Assembly: GCF_001956295.1 (NCBI RefSeq)
Contig: NZ_MRTD01000030.1
Coordinates: 1-64,000, forward strand
Reading direction: 5' to 3'
DNA length: 64,000 bases
DNA from: Paenibacillus sp. FSL A5-0031
GTDB lineage: Bacteria > Bacillota > Bacilli > Paenibacillales > Paenibacillaceae
Shown here: in pieces, positions 26,197-34,721 of the stretch
Numbering within the stretch: position 1 is the first letter of the stretch
Layout of the letters: every line of letters begins with the position of its first letter
Notes under the pieces: generated by a model
Seen by the model: the letters and a program-made list of their open reading frames with translations, nothing else
What the model was told of the DNA's origin: nothing
The model's database searches: none
Made by a program: the position numbers and the translations under genes

Positions 26197-27147
26197 CAAT
26201 AACTCTCTCCCTGTCTTATATTGAAAATGATTTTCATTATCATTATAAAGGTGATTATTATTTAGCAAAACGGCAATTCTATTCATCGATAAGGGCAATT
26301 CCTGATCTCTCCAATCATGAGCATGCTTCTTCCTAAATCGGGCAGGCGATATTCCGATATATTTCTTGAAGCTGCGACTAAGGGAGTGAGCATCCGGAAA
26401 TCCCACCTGTTCAGCCACTTCCTGTAATGTTGCCTCCGTTCGCATAAGCAGTTGTATAGCTTGATTCATCCGCACTTGACTCAAATAATGAATCGGACTA
26501 TTTTGCATCGTGTTCCTGAACTGCCTGGATAAATGCCCCTCACTGCAATCGAGCGCTTGGGCTATTGATTCTAATGTTATCATCTCAGAGTAATGCTCAT
26601 GTATGTAATGAGTTGCCAGTGAAGCCAGGTCCGGCCTTATCGGTTTAACATCGTGATGATTCAGCTGCCTTAACAGCTCATAGACGAACTGATAAAAAAT
26701 CGACTTCACATGCAGCTTACCGAGTGCAGTAGTTTGATTCCACTCTTTCTCCAACCGTGTTAGCTTATCAAATAAAGCTAAAGGATAGCTTGGAGCAAAA
26801 GCATATTGATATTGGAAGGGATTATCCTGTCCTATTCTGTTCACAAATTCCTCGCGATTCGGCAACGTTAGTGTCGGCTTGTACAAAATCATATAATATT
26901 CCAGCTCGTCTATAGCCAGAATAGTCAGATTCATTCCTTTTCCGCCATGAAAAATAAACGATTGTTTGGCAACATAGGCGTTCCCATCTAGCCATACCTC
27001 GGCACTTCCACGTATTGTATACAAAAATGCACTGACAGGCAAACGATAAGCTCGCAGTGCTTCCCCATGCTCCATTGCTGAATGGCGAACATCGATTACC
27101 TGTATAAAAGCATGATTCCATATTAGTATGTGATCATTTAATTTCAA
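25165..27147 (-). CDS. AraC regulator continuous in frame with siderophore-binding protein
   Basis: The frame is open from 27147 through the binding protein with no stop. From the TTG at 27147 (GGGGAG eight bases upstream; a GTG three codons earlier is possible) it encodes an AraC regulator. This has a cupin-like N-terminus (about 1-120) and a double helix-turn-helix (about 180-280, ending IGISPARFRKKHAHDW). About 40 linker residues then run into the lipoprotein signal of the binding protein. B. subtilis Btr shows that AraC-binding-protein fusions exist, but it has no export signal there. Here the internal Fur box, ribosome site and signal peptide suggest two products; a read-through fusion is possible. 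The regulator probably controls iron uptake. Confidence 0.75.
   Translation of the reverse strand: MKLNDHILIWNHAFIQVIDVRHSAMEHGEALRAYRLPVSAFLYTIRGSAEVWLDGNAYVAKQSFIFHGGKGMNLTILAIDELEYYMILYKPTLTLPNREEFVNRIGQDNPFQYQYAFAPSYPLALFDKLTRLEKEWNQTTALGKLHVKSIFYQFVYELLRQLNHHDVKPIRPDLASLATHYIHEHYSEMITLESIAQALDCSEGHLSRQFRNTMQNSPIHYLSQVRMNQAIQLLMRTEATLQEVAEQVGFPDAHSLSRSFKKYIGISPARFRKKHAHDWRDQELPLSMNRIAVLLNNNHLYNDNENHFQYKTGRELLMQRRTKIAIMALVMCVSLLVSACGSTANTNVNLEVQANKTAGTNAEQTNQQAAATVKTRIVSTQKGDVEIPAEPKRVASDQYLGYLVKLGIVPIGVRSYMLNEAWISKSGISNDLIAGIEDLGDFPMNLEKLTYLEPDLIIGSIEENIELYEKIGTTVFLPYWEGESTAGPLDKFRRISELFGKEQAAEQWIAEYEQKVDEAKNKISGIIKEGETVSIVQIGWDGLYVLAAEGGNYGSSTIYQMLQLPPTEHALNMKNGFEKISLEVLPEYMGDHVFLYGAEDEGAEKILDSNVWKGVPAVKKGQVYNYGSSGEKEDEFVMEDPYSLELQLDKIVKVLLAEEK
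26223..26254 (-). promoter_or_regulatory. Fur box and promoter inside long ORF
   Basis: GAAAATGATTTTCATTATC at 26223-26241 matches the 19-bp Fur consensus GATAATGATAATCATTATC at 16 positions. On the minus strand a TATAAT-like -10 (about 26242-26247) abuts it. Both lie within the continuous frame joining the AraC and binding-protein domains. This indicates iron-repressed internal transcription of the binding-protein part. Confidence 0.75.
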
Positions 27148-27348
27148 TCGTTCCACTCCCCGTCCGGTTGCACATCTTTACATTGAGAACAATTCTCGAT
27201 TAAACTCCATTATAAATGATAGCCCTTCTGAGTGACAATTGCCTTTTTTACATTTGCCCATTCCGTCCACTCCGATCAATGCTTCCAATTCTTCTCGCAT
27301 CTCAAAACAGAGAAGTAAGTTGTACCTGCACCAGAGATTCAAGCCAAA
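27148..27348. other. Short gene-free region upstream of AraC gene
   Basis: It contains a small palindrome GAGAACAATTCTC (27185-27197) about 40 bases upstream of the AraC start and a minus-strand TATAAT near 27210. This could be the promoter and an operator. No gene is seen. Confidence 0.35.
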
Positions 27349-27384
27349 TAAAAAACAACGTGCACCGATTGAATATCGGTGCAC
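27349..27384 (-). terminator. Terminator downstream of SleB-like gene
   Basis: GTGCACCGAT and ATCGGTGCAC form a perfect 10-bp stem with a 5-base loop. On the minus strand a T-rich tail follows. It lies about 85 bases past the stop at 27468. Confidence 0.85.
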
Positions 27385-27467
27385 GCTGGCTGCATAACTT
27401 TTTTCAATTGTCTACTTGACTGGGGTTTGACCCATGATAGGTTTTTTCACCTATTCCATGCTTACAA

Positions 27468-28463
27468 CTATTTTGCAAAGCTATGATTGTCGATTGTCAC
27501 AATAACATCTAAGCTGGACCAAAACGATCCTTTGGAAATATCGGGATTGAAGAAATAAACGGCATTCTCCACATTATTTTTGCCGTTAAGGGCATCTTTC
27601 GCTGCGCGAAGTGAGCTTGCGTTTGGCTTGCTTTTATCTAAGAGTCCATTATGCGCTGGAGGAAACTGCTTGCCTGAATAAATGACGTCGCGTATCGTAT
27701 CCGGAAACCGCTCATCCTTCACTCTGTTTAATATAACATTTGCTAATCCAAGCTGTCCTTCATAGGATTCATTGCCTGCTTCAACCATCGTAATCTTAGC
27801 TAGCAGCATATAATCCGCTTCCGTGAACGATTTTGCTATTTGATCAACATTTGAAGGAATGACGACCTTGAGCTTTGTTCCCGGCTTGATCTTCGCCTTG
27901 CTATCGAGTCCATTCCATTTGAGCAGCTCTGATTTGGTGCTGCCAAACTCCTTGCTGATTTCATCCAAGCCATACTCTTCTGTTATTACAGCAGGCTGTA
28001 CTTTTATAAGTTCAATAACGTTTGATTCTGCATTCGATACCACATTAGCATGCAGCATTTCTGACAATTGGCGCAGAGGAGCATACAGCCTATTATCCTT
28101 TAAAAATGGCGCCGCATCCAATTTATAACGGGTTTCGTTGAAATAAACCACTGGTACTCCATTTCCCAGCACGACTTTATCTTTTAATTCTGTATGTATG
28201 GTTACTTCTTCGTTCACATTATCCCAGCTCGACTTTGCACCGAACATATCAGCAATGCGGGCTACCGGAACAAACAATCGTCCTTCTGACACATAAAGCG
28301 GATCCGTTATCTTCACTATTTTCCCATTAAATTTAATCGTCCAATCTTCCGCAGCAGCTGCATTCCCTGCGTGGACACTCGACATAGGTCCGATACAAAG
28401 CAGAAACAAACCCAATATCATGGTGATGATAAGACCTCTAATCCGCTTGGCATCTCTGATCAT
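27468..28463 (-). CDS. SleB/CwlJ-type cell wall hydrolase with stalk domain and LysM
   Basis: The start at 28463 follows GGGAGGT; a longer reading lacks a site. The 331-residue product has a signal peptide (about 1-33, ending VHAG). A copper amine oxidase N-terminal-like stalk domain (about 37-150, with LFVPVARIADMFGA and LYAPLRQLSEMLHA) and a LysM-like segment (about 160-205) follow. The C-terminal Hydrolase_2 domain (about 215-331) has the catalytic glutamate in TMVEAGNESYEGQ. It should be a lytic transglycosylase acting on peptidoglycan, probably spore cortex. The stalk and LysM parts are added wall-binding modules. Confidence 0.88.
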   Translation of the reverse strand: MIRDAKRIRGLIITMILGLFLLCIGPMSSVHAGNAAAAEDWTIKFNGKIVKITDPLYVSEGRLFVPVARIADMFGAKSSWDNVNEEVTIHTELKDKVVLGNGVPVVYFNETRYKLDAAPFLKDNRLYAPLRQLSEMLHANVVSNAESNVIELIKVQPAVITEEYGLDEISKEFGSTKSELLKWNGLDSKAKIKPGTKLKVVIPSNVDQIAKSFTEADYMLLAKITMVEAGNESYEGQLGLANVILNRVKDERFPDTIRDVIYSGKQFPPAHNGLLDKSKPNASSLRAAKDALNGKNNVENAVYFFNPDISKGSFWSSLDVIVTIDNHSFAK

Positions 28464-28608
28464 GCGTACCTCCCAGTTAATTAAGTTGGTGTAAAATCCA
28501 ACGTTCATCTTCTGGGCAAAATTATATCACAGTTTATTGGGACTTTAGCATTAACATTTTCACAGAATTAACCACAAACGATACAAAAGGACAAAAAAAT
28601 GAAAACCC

Positions 28609-29154
28609 TTACTTCATTAAGATACAGGAAGGCGGTATAAAATCAGAAAGCCAAACGCCATTATTAGCCAAATAAAAGCTGACGCCAAGAGATAATGCAA
28701 GCTCGGTGTTAACATGCAGGATGACTAGTTCTCCTCGCCTTTTTCCTGCAAGTGTAGCAAAATCAAGCGATTCCGAAAGATGAACATATTGTCTTCCCAT
28801 TGGCTTTAAACCTTCGGCTAAAATAATATTCGAAACCTTAGTGTTCGTTCCATGAAACAATAGGGCAGGGGGCTTTGCCTCTTTATAAGTTATTCTTTCA
28901 ACGCTATGTCCATAGTTTGCACGAATAGAGTCACCCGTAATTTCATATCGCTGCTTCTTACAATGACGGACGACTTGCTCAATATCACTATTTTGAATGC
29001 TGCTCCATCTTGCTTCATTCCGAATGGAGGAAACGAAATCATCCAGTTTACAAAATCCCTCTTGGTCTAATGTAATGCCAAAAGCATCAGGCGAATGTCT
29101 TAAAATTTTACTCATGAACTTACTTAGAGATTCTTCTTGTTTTTCCGTTAACAT
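28609..29154 (-). CDS. kptA: RNA 2'-phosphotransferase (Tpt1/KptA)
   Basis: This 181-residue protein matches the full Tpt1/KptA family. The N-terminal winged-helix part has LSKFMSKILRHSP with R19-H20. The ART-like part has RANYGHS, LFHGT and GLKPMGRQYVHLS. The family transfers an internal RNA 2'-phosphate to NAD, giving ADP-ribose 1'',2''-cyclic phosphate. In yeast this finishes tRNA splicing; the bacterial substrate is not known. AGGAGGG precedes the start. It lies 32 bp downstream of a nitronate monooxygenase gene, with which it may be co-transcribed. Confidence 0.92.
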   Translation of the reverse strand: MLTEKQEESLSKFMSKILRHSPDAFGITLDQEGFCKLDDFVSSIRNEARWSSIQNSDIEQVVRHCKKQRYEITGDSIRANYGHSVERITYKEAKPPALLFHGTNTKVSNIILAEGLKPMGRQYVHLSESLDFATLAGKRRGELVILHVNTELALSLGVSFYLANNGVWLSDFIPPSCILMK

Positions 29155-29185
29155 TTTGTTGTCCCTCCTTTTTCAGAAATTTATG

Positions 29186-30277
29186 TTATTGGAACCTGCC
29201 TGTCTCACTAATGGAAAGTGCTTGCCGAATCGTCTCCGCAACGATATCCTCCGCAGTTTGACCAGAAGTAAGCATCCTTGTCCCTTGACCAGCCCATAGG
29301 GACATATATTCTGAATTGTTTTGGCTGCTTGCAGCGTTTCTTATATCACGAGTCACGGTGTTTTGAGTAGGAAACGGAAGGGGCTCGATCCCGTTCTCTT
29401 CCCATTGCTTAACAAATGAATTGCGTATGCCTCTAGCTGGTCGTCCCGAGAAAGCTTTCGTAATAACCGTGCTCTCCTCTGTACTTTTCAGCAGAGCCTG
29501 CTTATACATCTCATGCGCACCAGATTCAATCGCTGTAAGAAATCGCGTCCCCATCTGGACACCCTGTGCTCCTAAAATAAGTGACGCTGCTAAACCCCGT
29601 CCATCCATAATGCCGCCCGCAGCAATGACTGGAATGCTCACACGATCTACAATTTGCGGTACCAAAGCAAATGTTCCAATATTTGCACCCAGCTGATGCT
29701 CGGTTATGTCAAACGTTCCTCGATGTCCGCCCGCTTCGCTGCCTTGGGCAACTATCGCATCGCAGCCTGCTTGCTCCGCCAGAAGCGCTTCGTTCACCGT
29801 AGTTACCATCGCAACAACAAGAAGATTAGCCTCTTTAGCTTGCCGCAAGAAAGGCTCCGGAAGAATACCGAATGCTGTGCTGATGACAGGAACCTTCTCT
29901 TCGAGCAAAACAGCAATTTGTTGGTCAAAACGATCGGGAGTCGTCACATGTTCCGCACTCGCATGAGAAATTCCAAGCACATTCCGCATAAGGTTTAGCT
30001 CTCGCTGAACTTCTCCAATTCGAGTACTGTCATCCGAAGTTTGCGTCGCAAAAAGATTAACTGCAAAAGGCTTATCTGTCAGCTTGCGGATTTCATTAAT
30101 CGTTTCTCGAATGGCAGCCGGCTCCATATATGCAGCGCCAACCGTTCCTAGTCCACCTGCATTCGATACTGCTGCTACCAATTTTACAGTCGATGGCCCG
30201 CCAGCCATTCCAGCTAAAAAAAGCGGATAACGAATATTAAACAGTTGGCAAACCTCAGTATGTAGATTTATATTCAT
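29186..30277 (-). CDS. Nitronate monooxygenase (2-nitropropane dioxygenase family)
   Basis: This 363-residue FMN-dependent TIM-barrel protein has the NPD pattern: FNIRYPLFLAGMAGG near the N-terminus, CDAIVAQGSEAGGHRG with the likely catalytic histidine near residue 190, and the FMN phosphate site VIAAGGIMDGRGLAASLILGAQGVQMGTRFL. It should oxidise alkyl nitronates such as propionate 3-nitronate. It precedes kptA by 32 bp on the same strand. Its own promoter should lie in 30278-30390. Confidence 0.9.
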   Translation of the reverse strand: MNINLHTEVCQLFNIRYPLFLAGMAGGPSTVKLVAAVSNAGGLGTVGAAYMEPAAIRETINEIRKLTDKPFAVNLFATQTSDDSTRIGEVQRELNLMRNVLGISHASAEHVTTPDRFDQQIAVLLEEKVPVISTAFGILPEPFLRQAKEANLLVVAMVTTVNEALLAEQAGCDAIVAQGSEAGGHRGTFDITEHQLGANIGTFALVPQIVDRVSIPVIAAGGIMDGRGLAASLILGAQGVQMGTRFLTAIESGAHEMYKQALLKSTEESTVITKAFSGRPARGIRNSFVKQWEENGIEPLPFPTQNTVTRDIRNAASSQNNSEYMSLWAGQGTRMLTSGQTAEDIVAETIRQALSISETGRFQ

Positions 30278-30390
30278 GTTTTCTTCTCCAATTTGTTATG
30301 ATTTTTTGAATCATTAGAGTCAACCCAGTTATTATTCTTATTCTCTTAAATTGTACACTTTTTATTTTCTTAGATCGATTTTATCATATA

Positions 30391-30419
30391 AAAAAAACGC
30401 AGCCTAATCAGGCTGCGTT
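30391..30419 (-). terminator. Terminator of 209-residue gene, copy 2
   Basis: On the minus strand AACGCAGCCT pairs with AGGCTGCGTT (10 bp, 3-base loop region) and is followed by a T-run. It corresponds in position to the one at 24261-24290. Confidence 0.9.
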
Positions 30420-30437
30420 AAATCTTATCTACGTTAT

Positions 30438-31067
30438 TTATTCTAAGCCATGCTCATACCGAATGTCATACAATCCTTGAATCAGCAGCTCTCCTGGATC
30501 ACGATTCAACTGCAAATGTGTTAACAATAGATGCAAAGAAACAGCACATACGTTATTTCCATCTATGATTGCTGGAAAACCCACTTCAAAAATCGGACCG
30601 TGGTCTTCCTTCCAAGCCAGTCCCGCATGTACCTGTTCCGGAGCAAACTCTTCTGTTACAGCTTTTATACATTGCGGTACGAGTACTTTGTCTATGATCT
30701 CTTTAGCCTCATCTTCATTCGTAGCCGGTTTAGGCAAAGGCTTGCCACCTTCTGTCTCCATAAGATCGACGAAAAAAGAAGCCAACCATACTGCTGGATC
30801 ATTATCCGATTGGAATCTAGCAATTAACTCGCGCAGAAAAAATCCGCACGAATATACACTACCCGATTCATCCTTCACGTTAAATACAAAAACCGGGCCG
30901 TAATCTACGAAATTTGATACCTGTGCTTCAACCTCGTTAAAGTGCATTTTTAAAGCTACAAGACCATTATGGTGAACAGCCTTTATAAGCTCAGCCCATT
31001 TCTCCTCGGACATCGCAGCTTCCTTATTATTTACTTCCTCGTTAGTTGTCTCATTATTCGTTGTCAT
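30438..31067 (-). CDS. Unrecognised 209-residue protein, copy 2
   Basis: This is the paralog of the protein at 24312-24941, the same length. Most residues from about 20 to the end are identical by eye; the first 20 (Asn/Glu/Thr-rich) are diverged. No signal peptide, membrane segment or known motif is visible. Conserved WKEDHGP, VKDESGS and SDNDPAVW stretches mark the family. Each copy keeps an intact frame, a ribosome site and a terminator, so both are probably functional. Confidence 0.75.
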   Translation of the reverse strand: MTTNNETTNEEVNNKEAAMSEEKWAELIKAVHHNGLVALKMHFNEVEAQVSNFVDYGPVFVFNVKDESGSVYSCGFFLRELIARFQSDNDPAVWLASFFVDLMETEGGKPLPKPATNEDEAKEIIDKVLVPQCIKAVTEEFAPEQVHAGLAWKEDHGPIFEVGFPAIIDGNNVCAVSLHLLLTHLQLNRDPGELLIQGLYDIRYEHGLE

Positions 31068-31240
31068 CGTCTCACCTGTCTCCTATCCTACTATCATCTC
31101 GTAAAGCAGGCTATATTTAGCTATCTCGTAGGGTAACTCGTCTTCAATGCGATTATGGAATGCCACAAATGCTGCATCTATTATTATAGGCATGTGTCAA
31201 TTAGACTAGCAAACACTAGACGATAGCAAATAGAGGATAT

Positions 31241-32281
31241 TCAACGGATTACGACAGAGGGAATGATGCAATTTTTAATCAGAGGCCATATATCACGAGG
31301 TTTGTTGACGATTTTGGAAGCTATAGCTACTATCAAATCTTTGGCCGGAATGCAAATAATAGCATTGCCTCCATCGCCCATTGCCATATATGCATAATTC
31401 CCATCCTCTTCATGCAGCCACCACAAATAACCGTATTTGTTCGCATTCATTGTGATCGACTCATCATGCCACTTTGTGGAGATTATCTGTTTATCTTCCC
31501 AAATGCCGTCATTTAAATATAGAAATCCAAAACGCGCCATGTCTCTGAGCGTTAGACAAAGCCCCCAACCCCCTGTCGAATTTCCGGTAGGGTCATGAAT
31601 CCATCCTTTTAGGCTTTTCCCAAATACATCTTCGAGACCAAACGATTTCATTTGGCGCTCAGCAATAATTTTCATCCCAATTGGCCCAAACAACTGCTCA
31701 TTTGCAAACTCACGAGCGCTTTTACCTGTCGTGCGTGTCAAAATAACCGACAGCAGATGTGCACCCGCAGTACAATACTGAAACTCGCCCATTCGCCCTT
31801 TTTGTCCCAGTAGGTCAAGCGTATATTTGGTCCAATCCTTTTGCCTCCGCAGTCTGTCCAGCGGCTCCTGCGCTCCCCCTCCTGGTTTCCATGTAAAAGG
31901 AAACGGCGCCGTCATCGTGAGAAGCTGCCGGATCGTTACCGCCCGCTTCTGAATGTCACTGGCAACGGAAACATATTCGGGGAAGAAATCCAGTACCTTT
32001 TCGTCTACACTTTTGATATATCCTTTGTCTATAGCGATGCCGATGAGAGCAGATGTGATGCTTTTTGTAACCGAAGCTACATGATGGGTATCACTAGCGA
32101 TAAAGCTGTTTTCATATTTTTCAAAGGCGATATAACCCTTATGCACAACAACAATACCATTTAGATTACTATATTGTGTCTTTATTAGTTGGTTAAGTTC
32201 GGAAAACTTTTCTGTGTCCATGCCGAGAGCTGCTGGCTCCCTCGTCCGCCACTCTGTTGTTGGCCAGTAATCTCTTTGCAT
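31241..32281 (-). CDS. Serine hydrolase, class C beta-lactamase-like
   Basis: This 346-residue protein has the penicillin-binding/beta-lactamase fold, with the SxxK nucleophile in ASVTKSITS (serine near residue 70) and a Y-C-T in the place of the YxN motif. It lacks a signal peptide, so it is probably cytoplasmic and more likely an esterase or peptidase than a true beta-lactamase. Its ATG overlaps the stop of the UvrA-like gene (TAATG), so translation is coupled. It is the last gene of the AraC/GyrI - UvrA-like operon, which suggests a drug-response role. Confidence 0.82.
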   Translation of the reverse strand: MQRDYWPTTEWRTREPAALGMDTEKFSELNQLIKTQYSNLNGIVVVHKGYIAFEKYENSFIASDTHHVASVTKSITSALIGIAIDKGYIKSVDEKVLDFFPEYVSVASDIQKRAVTIRQLLTMTAPFPFTWKPGGGAQEPLDRLRRQKDWTKYTLDLLGQKGRMGEFQYCTAGAHLLSVILTRTTGKSAREFANEQLFGPIGMKIIAERQMKSFGLEDVFGKSLKGWIHDPTGNSTGGWGLCLTLRDMARFGFLYLNDGIWEDKQIISTKWHDESITMNANKYGYLWWLHEEDGNYAYMAMGDGGNAIICIPAKDLIVAIASKIVNKPRDIWPLIKNCIIPSVVIR

Positions 32282-34695
32282 TATAGATACCTCCCGGTTA
32301 AGGACTGTGGATTTCCTTTCAGCACATCGGGTGAACCTTCTGCAATAATATAACCTCCTTCTGGGCCGCCGCCTGGTCCAAGTTCTATCATCCAGTCGCA
32401 GGAAGCAAGAACAGCCGGGTTATGCTCAATAACGATTACAGAATTCCCATTTGCTATAAGCTCGTCTAACAATTCGATGAGCTTTGCGGTATCATACAGA
32501 CTAAGACCAGTGGTAGGCTCATCCAGTATATACAGGGTATTCCCTTTCCGTCTTCGGCCAATCTCTTTAGCGAGTTTTATTCTTTGCGCTTCTCCGCCGC
32601 TTAAAGAGGGTGTGGGCTGACCCAGTTTTAAGTATCCGAGCCCCATTCGATCCATTACTTTCAAAGCTGTCACAATCACCTTGTTGTCTTCAAAGAAAAC
32701 AACCGCTTCCGAGACGCTCAGTTCTAAGATGTCAAAAATATTTTTTTCTTTGTATTCGATCGATAACGCGTCATCGTTAAACCTTTTCCCACAGCATGCT
32801 GTGCATGGTTTTTCTATTTTCAAATTGCCGCTCAGCCAGATTGCCGTATGTCCACTGCCGCAGCATTCCGAACATGCGCCTTTCGAGTTGAATGAGAAGT
32901 GGGCTGAAATAAAATTCCGCTTCACGGCTGCCGGCTGTTTGGCAAACAAGCTGCGAATTTTATCCCAAATGCCGATATAAGATGCAGGATTGGAGCTCGA
33001 GCTCCTGCCTATAGGTGCCTGTGATATTTCGGCGTAGCCACTAATATGCTCCAAGCCCTCCAACCTGTCCGCAGCCATTTGAGTCATCATGGCTTCTACC
33101 TCATTGCCCATTTCGGTTTCTTCGTTGCTGTCCTGCTTATTACGAAAATGGTTTTTCAGGAGAGGGAGCAGCGTATTTGAAATCAGCGAGCTTTTACCGC
33201 TTCCCGACATACCTGCAATCCCGACCATTACACCTAAAGGAATAGCTGCTGTCACATCCTTGAGGTTGTTCGTTTTGGCATGTCGAATGGTTAGACAAGG
33301 TACTGTTTCAATACACGGATGTTTAGTTCTGAACGGCATGGTCATTTTGCCTGAAAGATATTGGCCAGTGATAGACTCTTTGCACTCGAGCAATCCTTCT
33401 AAATCACCCTCATAAATAACCTCTCCACCTTCAATACCCGCCATGGGTCCTATATCTATGATATGCTCTGCTATTTTAATTGCATTATTATGGTGCTCTA
33501 CAACAATCACCGTATTGCCCAGATCTTTGAGTGCGCGTATAAATTTTAAAACATCCGATTTTTCAGACTCATGCAGCCCTGCTGTAGGTTCGTCGAGAAC
33601 ATAGATCATCGAATCCATTTTTGCATCCAAATGTGAATGCAGAAATAATCGCTGTATTTCTCCTCCACTCAAAGTTGGCATTTCTCTGTAAAGGGAAAGA
33701 TGGCCGAGGCGTGCTTTAATCAAGTTATTCGTTTTAAGCAATATTTCTTGCAGCAAGTTTTTCCCCATCATTGTGAATGTGTTTTGCTGGAACAAATCTT
33801 CAAGCACTTCATTCACTTCTGAGATTGTCATCCGCCCAAGTTGACCAATATGCTTGCCATTTAACAGCACTGCCCTTGCCTCTTCACCCACTCTAAATCC
33901 ATGGCACTCGGAACATACAATATTAGCATACACACCATTTAACGGTTCTCCTCTATGAAGGCGAGTATGAAATATGTTCGTTAAACAGGCGCTGCGTTTT
34001 TCAGAATTGCCGTTTGCATAATGCCCATAGATGATTTCTCCCCTTACTTCTTCTGGCAGTTGTAAGAAAGGAATAGCTAAATAGGAATGGAACTTCCTTT
34101 GAAATAATCGCAAATAACCAGGAGTTAAGCCGACTCCATCAAGAACCTGCTCCAAAGTCATACGGCTATCTGAAACAAGTTTTTCCATGTCAACTTTAAA
34201 ATACGATCCTCGCCCAGAGCACTTGATACACATTCCATTTGGAGAAAGGTAGGAAAAATAACTTGGCGACAATCGCTCCTCGCTATTCCCGCATTCTAAG
34301 CAGAATAGGTTGTCATTCACAGCTGTTCCGCAGGTGGAGCAACGAATTGACCCTTCTCCAGCATAGAGCAGTGCCACCCTATTCATAATATTGGTCTTTG
34401 AGCCTACGGTTGAGCGCGTGTTGCTTTGACGGATCGTATTTTGCTGCACGGCTATGGCTGGGCTTAAACCTTCTATACTGTCGAATTTGTCTTCATTATC
34501 AAACCCAGCAACAATACCTAAGGATTGCAAGTATTGCTTACGTCCTTCCTCAAAAATAATATCAAACACAAGGCTGGATTTACCTGATCCGCTGACGCCA
34601 GTTGCTGCCACCAGCTTGTTTTTTGGAATTGAAATGTCTACGTTCTTGAGGTTATGCACTCGTGCCCCTTTTATCGTTATGTTTTTCTGCTCCAT
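32281..34695 (-). CDS. UvrA-like ABC protein (UvrA2/DrrC type)
   Basis: This 804-residue protein has two ABC ATPase halves. Walker A sequences are GVSGSGKSSL and GMSGSGKSSL, signature motifs LSGGEIQRL and LSGGEAQRIKL, and Walker B ends YVLDEPTAGL and YILDEPTTGL. Cysteine pairs form zinc modules (CSTCG-CLECG and CSECCG-CTACCG). It is about 140 residues shorter than housekeeping UvrA, as in UvrA2/DrrC proteins linked to drug resistance; absence of the UvrB-binding part is likely but not proven here. It follows an AraC/GyrI regulator by 26 bp and overlaps the hydrolase gene. Confidence 0.88.
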   Translation of the reverse strand: MEQKNITIKGARVHNLKNVDISIPKNKLVAATGVSGSGKSSLVFDIIFEEGRKQYLQSLGIVAGFDNEDKFDSIEGLSPAIAVQQNTIRQSNTRSTVGSKTNIMNRVALLYAGEGSIRCSTCGTAVNDNLFCLECGNSEERLSPSYFSYLSPNGMCIKCSGRGSYFKVDMEKLVSDSRMTLEQVLDGVGLTPGYLRLFQRKFHSYLAIPFLQLPEEVRGEIIYGHYANGNSEKRSACLTNIFHTRLHRGEPLNGVYANIVCSECHGFRVGEEARAVLLNGKHIGQLGRMTISEVNEVLEDLFQQNTFTMMGKNLLQEILLKTNNLIKARLGHLSLYREMPTLSGGEIQRLFLHSHLDAKMDSMIYVLDEPTAGLHESEKSDVLKFIRALKDLGNTVIVVEHHNNAIKIAEHIIDIGPMAGIEGGEVIYEGDLEGLLECKESITGQYLSGKMTMPFRTKHPCIETVPCLTIRHAKTNNLKDVTAAIPLGVMVGIAGMSGSGKSSLISNTLLPLLKNHFRNKQDSNEETEMGNEVEAMMTQMAADRLEGLEHISGYAEISQAPIGRSSSSNPASYIGIWDKIRSLFAKQPAAVKRNFISAHFSFNSKGACSECCGSGHTAIWLSGNLKIEKPCTACCGKRFNDDALSIEYKEKNIFDILELSVSEAVVFFEDNKVIVTALKVMDRMGLGYLKLGQPTPSLSGGEAQRIKLAKEIGRRRKGNTLYILDEPTTGLSLYDTAKLIELLDELIANGNSVIVIEHNPAVLASCDWMIELGPGGGPEGGYIIAEGSPDVLKGNPQSLTGRYL

Positions 34696-34721
34696 CTCAT
34701 CGCCCCTTATTCTAGATTTGA

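Larger units (their letters stand above)
30391..31171 (-). repeat. Duplicated segment, copy 2
   Basis: This direct repeat of 24261-25046 covers the terminator, the 209-codon gene and its upstream region. The upstream match ends near CCACAAATG. The same orientation means homologous recombination between the copies would delete the intervening iron, wall, kptA and monooxygenase genes. Confidence 0.8.

Noticed and set aside
31241..32281. A secreted class C beta-lactamase
   Set aside because: The SxxK motif is present but there is no signal peptide and the YxN site is altered, so a general serine hydrolase is the safer call.
32281..34695. Housekeeping uvrA
   Set aside because: It is about 140 residues too short and sits with a drug-sensing type regulator and a hydrolase, not with uvrB.
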